Source of the DNA: Campylobacteraceae bacterium
Lineage (GTDB): Bacteria; Campylobacterota; Campylobacteria; Campylobacterales; Sulfurovaceae
Direction: 5' to 3'
NCBI GenBank assembly: GCA_026995985.1
Contig: JALWNF010000258.1
Location: 1 to 9,035 of the forward strand
DNA length: 9,035 nt
The translations under genes and the position numbers were made by a program. Below are positions 6,637-9,035 of this stretch, piece after piece. Within the stretch, counting starts at the first letter, position 1. Every line of letters begins with the position of its first letter. A model generated the notes under the pieces. It worked only from the letters and a program-made list of their open reading frames with translations, was not told the DNA's origin and ran no database searches.

Positions 6637-6681
6637 TCAACCTTAGTTCTCTAAGGTTGAGACTACTTTACTCTTTTTTTT
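6637..6681 (+). terminator. Intrinsic terminator after the outer-membrane protein gene
   Basis: TCAACCTTAG (6637-6646) and CTAAGGTTGA (6651-6660) form a perfect 10-bp stem with a TTCT loop, 15 bp past the stop codon. A T8 tract follows at 6674-6681, 13 nt after the stem, further than in a textbook terminator. The perfect stem, position and T-tract together make the call good. Confidence 0.75.
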
Positions 6682-6746
6682 AAAATATCTCTAAAAATTT
6701 TTATATATTAATAAATTTTTATAAATATTTTAAAAATCTCACTATC

Positions 6747-6751
6747 AGGAG
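6747..6751 (+). promoter_or_regulatory. Ribosome binding site that sets the TTG start of the L,D-transpeptidase
   Basis: AGGAG lies 7 nt before a TTG at 6759-6761, and translation from that TTG gives an immediate signal peptide (MRLLLFFGLFISILYS). No ATG is available near this point in frame, so TTG is taken as the start. The 98 bp before it (6661-6758) are extremely AT-rich; TATAAA at 6720-6725 is a possible but weak -10. Confidence 0.7.
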
Positions 6752-6758
6752 AGACCTC

Positions 6759-8387
6759 TTGCGACTACTACTATTTTTTGGGCTTTTTATTTCAATACTC
6801 TACTCAACACAACTTGATGATAGACTAAAATTTATCATAACAAATCAGCCTCAACAGTTATCTAACTATACTGAAGAGCAACAACTAATTCAAAAGCTAT
6901 ACTCAAAAAACTTCTATAAACCTTTATGGATTGGACATGCACAAAACTTAAATACATTAAGAGAGGCACTACAAAATCCATATTATAACTATAAATATAA
7001 AGATTTTTATCAAAGTCAAATAGAACAATATCTCTATCTATTAAATGATAATATGAATCTTAACCAAAATAGTGAAGAGTTAAGTCGACTTGATATTCTG
7101 TTAACACGGGCTTATTTAGCATTAACAAAGTTTATTGTTAGAAGTGACATAGATTGGGATATGGTTCAAACAAAAATAGCTAACTTAAAAGAGGAAAAAG
7201 ATATTACAGCAAGTTGGGAGATGGTGCGTAAGCCACTACCAACTGCATCTAAACTATTTTCTGCATTAGCAAATCAAGACCTTAATGGCTTTTTTAACTC
7301 ATTAACACCTCTACCAAAACTCCATCAAGACCTAATAGATTCATTAATGTTCTATAGAAATATGGGGCAACCTGAACGTATAAAATATGCTAAAGATTTA
7401 AAATTGGGTGATGTATATCCTTATATAAGTGATATAAAAAAGCGTTTAATCTTAACAGGAGATATGATTAATAAAAATAATACAAGTGAGCTTTTTGACC
7501 AAGATTTAAAACAAGCAATCTACAGTTATAGAGACCGTTTTAAATTAGAGCATAATGGATTAATTGATAAAATTCTTGTCTATTATATGAATAAGCCTAT
7601 TCATCTACTTGTAGAGCAGATTGTTACCAATCTCGATAAGCTTAAAGTATTTCCAAATAGATTTCCAGATGAGTATATTAGAGTCAATATTCCAGACTTT
7701 AGAATGGACTACTTTAGACATGGTGTATCGATTTTAAATATGCGTGCAGTTGTAGGAAGACCAGAGCGTCCTACACCTATCTTTTCAAGCTATATGACAT
7801 ACCTAGAACTTAACCCTACATGGACTATTCCAGAAAACTTAGTAAGAAGAGATTTAATTATTGCACTTCAAGAGAATCCAAACTATCTAAAAGAGCACAA
7901 TATTCACGTCTTCTACGGTTGGAAGAAAAATGGTGAAATAAAAAACTTTAAACCTGAAATGCTCTTCCCTTATGCCGATAAATCAAAAGGTCATATTCCT
8001 TATCGTTTTGTTCAATACCCAGGAGATGACAATGCACTTGGAAGAATTAAGTTTATGTTTCCAAATAAGTACTCTGTCTATCTTCATGATACAGATAATA
8101 AATCTCTATTTCAATATAGATACCGTGTCTACAGTTCAGGTTGTATGAGACTAGAGAAGCCATTTGAACTACTTGAGGTATTAAAGTCACGAATTAGTAA
8201 AAAAGATTTACAAGTTATTGACAAGTATCGATATACACTAAAAAATAAAGTAATTAAATTAACAAAAAAACTACCTGTTTATACAACTTACTTTACTGTA
8301 TTTAAAAGAAATGGATTAACCTACTTTAGAAAAGATATATATGAATATGATAAATTTATTCGTCAATCACAAATAACTACTTTTTAA
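6759..8387 (+). CDS. YcbB/LdtD-like L,D-transpeptidase (YkuD domain)
   Basis: The 542-residue product is a periplasmic peptidoglycan cross-linking enzyme. A short signal peptide (about 1-16) is followed by a scaffold region (WIGHAQNLNTLREAL), a peptidoglycan-binding-1-like segment at about 220-280 (LILTGDMINKNNTSELFDQDLKQAIYSYRDRFKLEHNGLID), and the YcbB entry strand VNIPDFRMDYFRHG (309-322). The catalytic domain has VVGRPERPTPIFSSYMTYLELNPTWTIP (331-358) and ends with YLHDT (441-445) and SSGCMRLEKP (459-468). This gives His443, the nucleophile Cys462 and Arg464 of the HxT...SxGCxR signature. The tail LPVYTTYFTVFKRNGLTYFRKDIYEYD matches the conserved C-terminal strands of YcbB. Such enzymes form 3-3 (mDAP-mDAP) cross-links by a route insensitive to most beta-lactams; some L,D-transpeptidases attach proteins instead. 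It is somewhat shorter than E. coli LdtD (about 615 residues). The 3' end overlaps the convergent TPR gene by 11 bp. Confidence 0.9.
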   Translation: MRLLLFFGLFISILYSTQLDDRLKFIITNQPQQLSNYTEEQQLIQKLYSKNFYKPLWIGHAQNLNTLREALQNPYYNYKYKDFYQSQIEQYLYLLNDNMNLNQNSEELSRLDILLTRAYLALTKFIVRSDIDWDMVQTKIANLKEEKDITASWEMVRKPLPTASKLFSALANQDLNGFFNSLTPLPKLHQDLIDSLMFYRNMGQPERIKYAKDLKLGDVYPYISDIKKRLILTGDMINKNNTSELFDQDLKQAIYSYRDRFKLEHNGLIDKILVYYMNKPIHLLVEQIVTNLDKLKVFPNRFPDEYIRVNIPDFRMDYFRHGVSILNMRAVVGRPERPTPIFSSYMTYLELNPTWTIPENLVRRDLIIALQENPNYLKEHNIHVFYGWKKNGEIKNFKPEMLFPYADKSKGHIPYRFVQYPGDDNALGRIKFMFPNKYSVYLHDTDNKSLFQYRYRVYSSGCMRLEKPFELLEVLKSRISKKDLQVIDKYRYTLKNKVIKLTKKLPVYTTYFTVFKRNGLTYFRKDIYEYDKFIRQSQITTF

Positions 8388-9035
8388 AAATAGAGAGTAT
8401 TTTTTTCAAAAAACTACTCTTAAACAAAATATGTTTCTCTATCTCAACCAAATTCTTTTTGCAAAGTAGTAGACTCTTATCATCACTAGGTAGAATTAAC
8501 TCTTTAATTTCAATTGCTTTTAACATTGCTTTATAGGCTTTATCATACTCAAATAGATGATAATAGCATAGAGCTAAACTATTGTAACTTATAGCTGTTT
8601 TAGGGTGACTCATACGATATAGTTCTACTCGTGTAGCTAAAGCACTCTCTAATAGAGGTAGTGCCAACTCATACTCCTCTATAGAGGCATAAAAAAAACC
8701 TAGCTCATGATTACTATTTGCTGTTAATGGGTGTAGTTCTCCTAACTCTTTTTTACGAATATTTAATGCTTTTTTGTAGTAGTTAAGAGCCTTCTCTTGA
8801 TTATCTATTGCAAAATATATATTTCCTAATAGACTAAATACTGTGGCATTCTCAAGTGAATCTACTCCATAGATTCTATTGTTAATACTAATTGCTCTTT
8901 CATATAGTAAAATTGCTTTATTCTCTTCTCTATTTATATAATAAGTATCAGCTAATTTTAAAATAGTTGATACCGTTTTTTTATGATATTTACCAAATTT
9001 ATTTACATAGATTCTTAAAAGTTTTTCTAAAATTT
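8377..9035 (-). CDS. Tetratricopeptide-repeat protein, kinesin-light-chain type, C-terminal part
   Basis: The minus-strand frame is open from the stop at 8377-8379 to the right edge of the window, so 218 C-terminal residues are visible and the start lies outside. The chain contains four consecutive TPR units of 42 residues. They begin at TVSTILKLADTYY, NATVFSLLGNIYF, TANSNHELGFFYA and TAISYNSLALCYY; each has a central KA/LA pair (ENKAILLYERAI, QEKALNYYKKAL, YELALPLLESAL, YDKAYKAMLKAI), and units two and three end in HP-L/K. A 42-residue period with HP at the junction is the kinesin-light-chain/TPR_10-TPR_12 pattern, a protein-protein interaction scaffold. The last ~30 residues (KKNLVEIEKHILFKSSFLKKILSIFKK) are a basic tail. 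Any effector domain would be at the unseen N-terminus, so function and location are unknown. A T8 run in the coding strand (8691-8698) is the only homopolymer of note. Confidence 0.82.
   Translation of the reverse strand, partial: ILEKLLRIYVNKFGKYHKKTVSTILKLADTYYINREENKAILLYERAISINNRIYGVDSLENATVFSLLGNIYFAIDNQEKALNYYKKALNIRKKELGELHPLTANSNHELGFFYASIEEYELALPLLESALATRVELYRMSHPKTAISYNSLALCYYHLFEYDKAYKAMLKAIEIKELILPSDDKSLLLCKKNLVEIEKHILFKSSFLKKILSIFKK

Noticed and set aside
8377..8667. Taking the TPR protein as a 96-residue gene starting at a TTG at 8667
   Set aside because: The same frame stays open to the window edge and encodes further exact 42-residue repeats, so that TTG is an internal leucine codon.
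8691..8698. T8 coding-strand run in the TPR gene as a phase-variation switch
   Set aside because: Eight bases is short for a contingency tract, the frame is intact here, and similar runs occur by chance in this AT-rich sequence.
1..9035. CRISPR arrays, tRNA or rRNA genes, insertion sequences, prophage or defence islands
   Set aside because: No spaced direct repeats, tRNA-like cloverleaf, transposase or terminal inverted repeats were seen; apart from the ATPase remnant the window is gene-dense core-type sequence.

Overview
The window looks like chromosomal DNA from a Campylobacterota (epsilonproteobacterial) species, perhaps of the Sulfurimonas/Sulfurovum/Arcobacter kind. I infer this from the low GC content, the style of the protein sequences (a 393-residue RarA, a Pro/Ala-linker outer-membrane protein, a compact YcbB-type L,D-transpeptidase), and promoters made of a strong TATAAT-like -10 with no recognisable -35. 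A genus cannot be fixed from this sequence alone.

Layout, left to right. Positions 1-1736 hold a + strand pair: the 3' part of an RluB/RsuA-type pseudouridine synthase, then rarA, whose GTG start lies 2 bp after the first stop. Positions 1737-2146 carry no intact gene but hold the debris of a DUF4143-type P-loop ATPase. Positions 2147-2929 encode an orphan six-helix membrane protein with its own promoter. It converges on a TlpA-like thioredoxin lipoprotein (2941-3639, -), which lies downstream of the translational GTPase typA/bipA (3894-5711, -). A 250-bp AT-rich divergent region separates typA from a small beta-barrel outer-membrane protein with a Pro-Ala-Glu linker (5962-6621, +). A clear terminator follows it, then a TTG-initiated YcbB-like L,D-transpeptidase (6759-8387, +). 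The last gene is a kinesin-light-chain-type TPR protein (- strand) that overlaps the transpeptidase 3' end by 11 bp and runs off the right edge.

Functionally the left half is information processing (rRNA modification, replication-fork maintenance, ribosome GTPase) and the right half is cell envelope (lipoprotein thioredoxin, outer-membrane barrel, peptidoglycan cross-linker). Most of the window is ordinary housekeeping DNA; I found no clear new multi-gene system. The points most worth a second look are the ATPase pseudogene, an inverted repeat sitting in the promoter of the outer-membrane protein, the 12-bp in-frame tandem repeat in that gene, and its adjacency to an L,D-transpeptidase, which raises an untested idea of covalent outer-membrane-to-peptidoglycan tethering.
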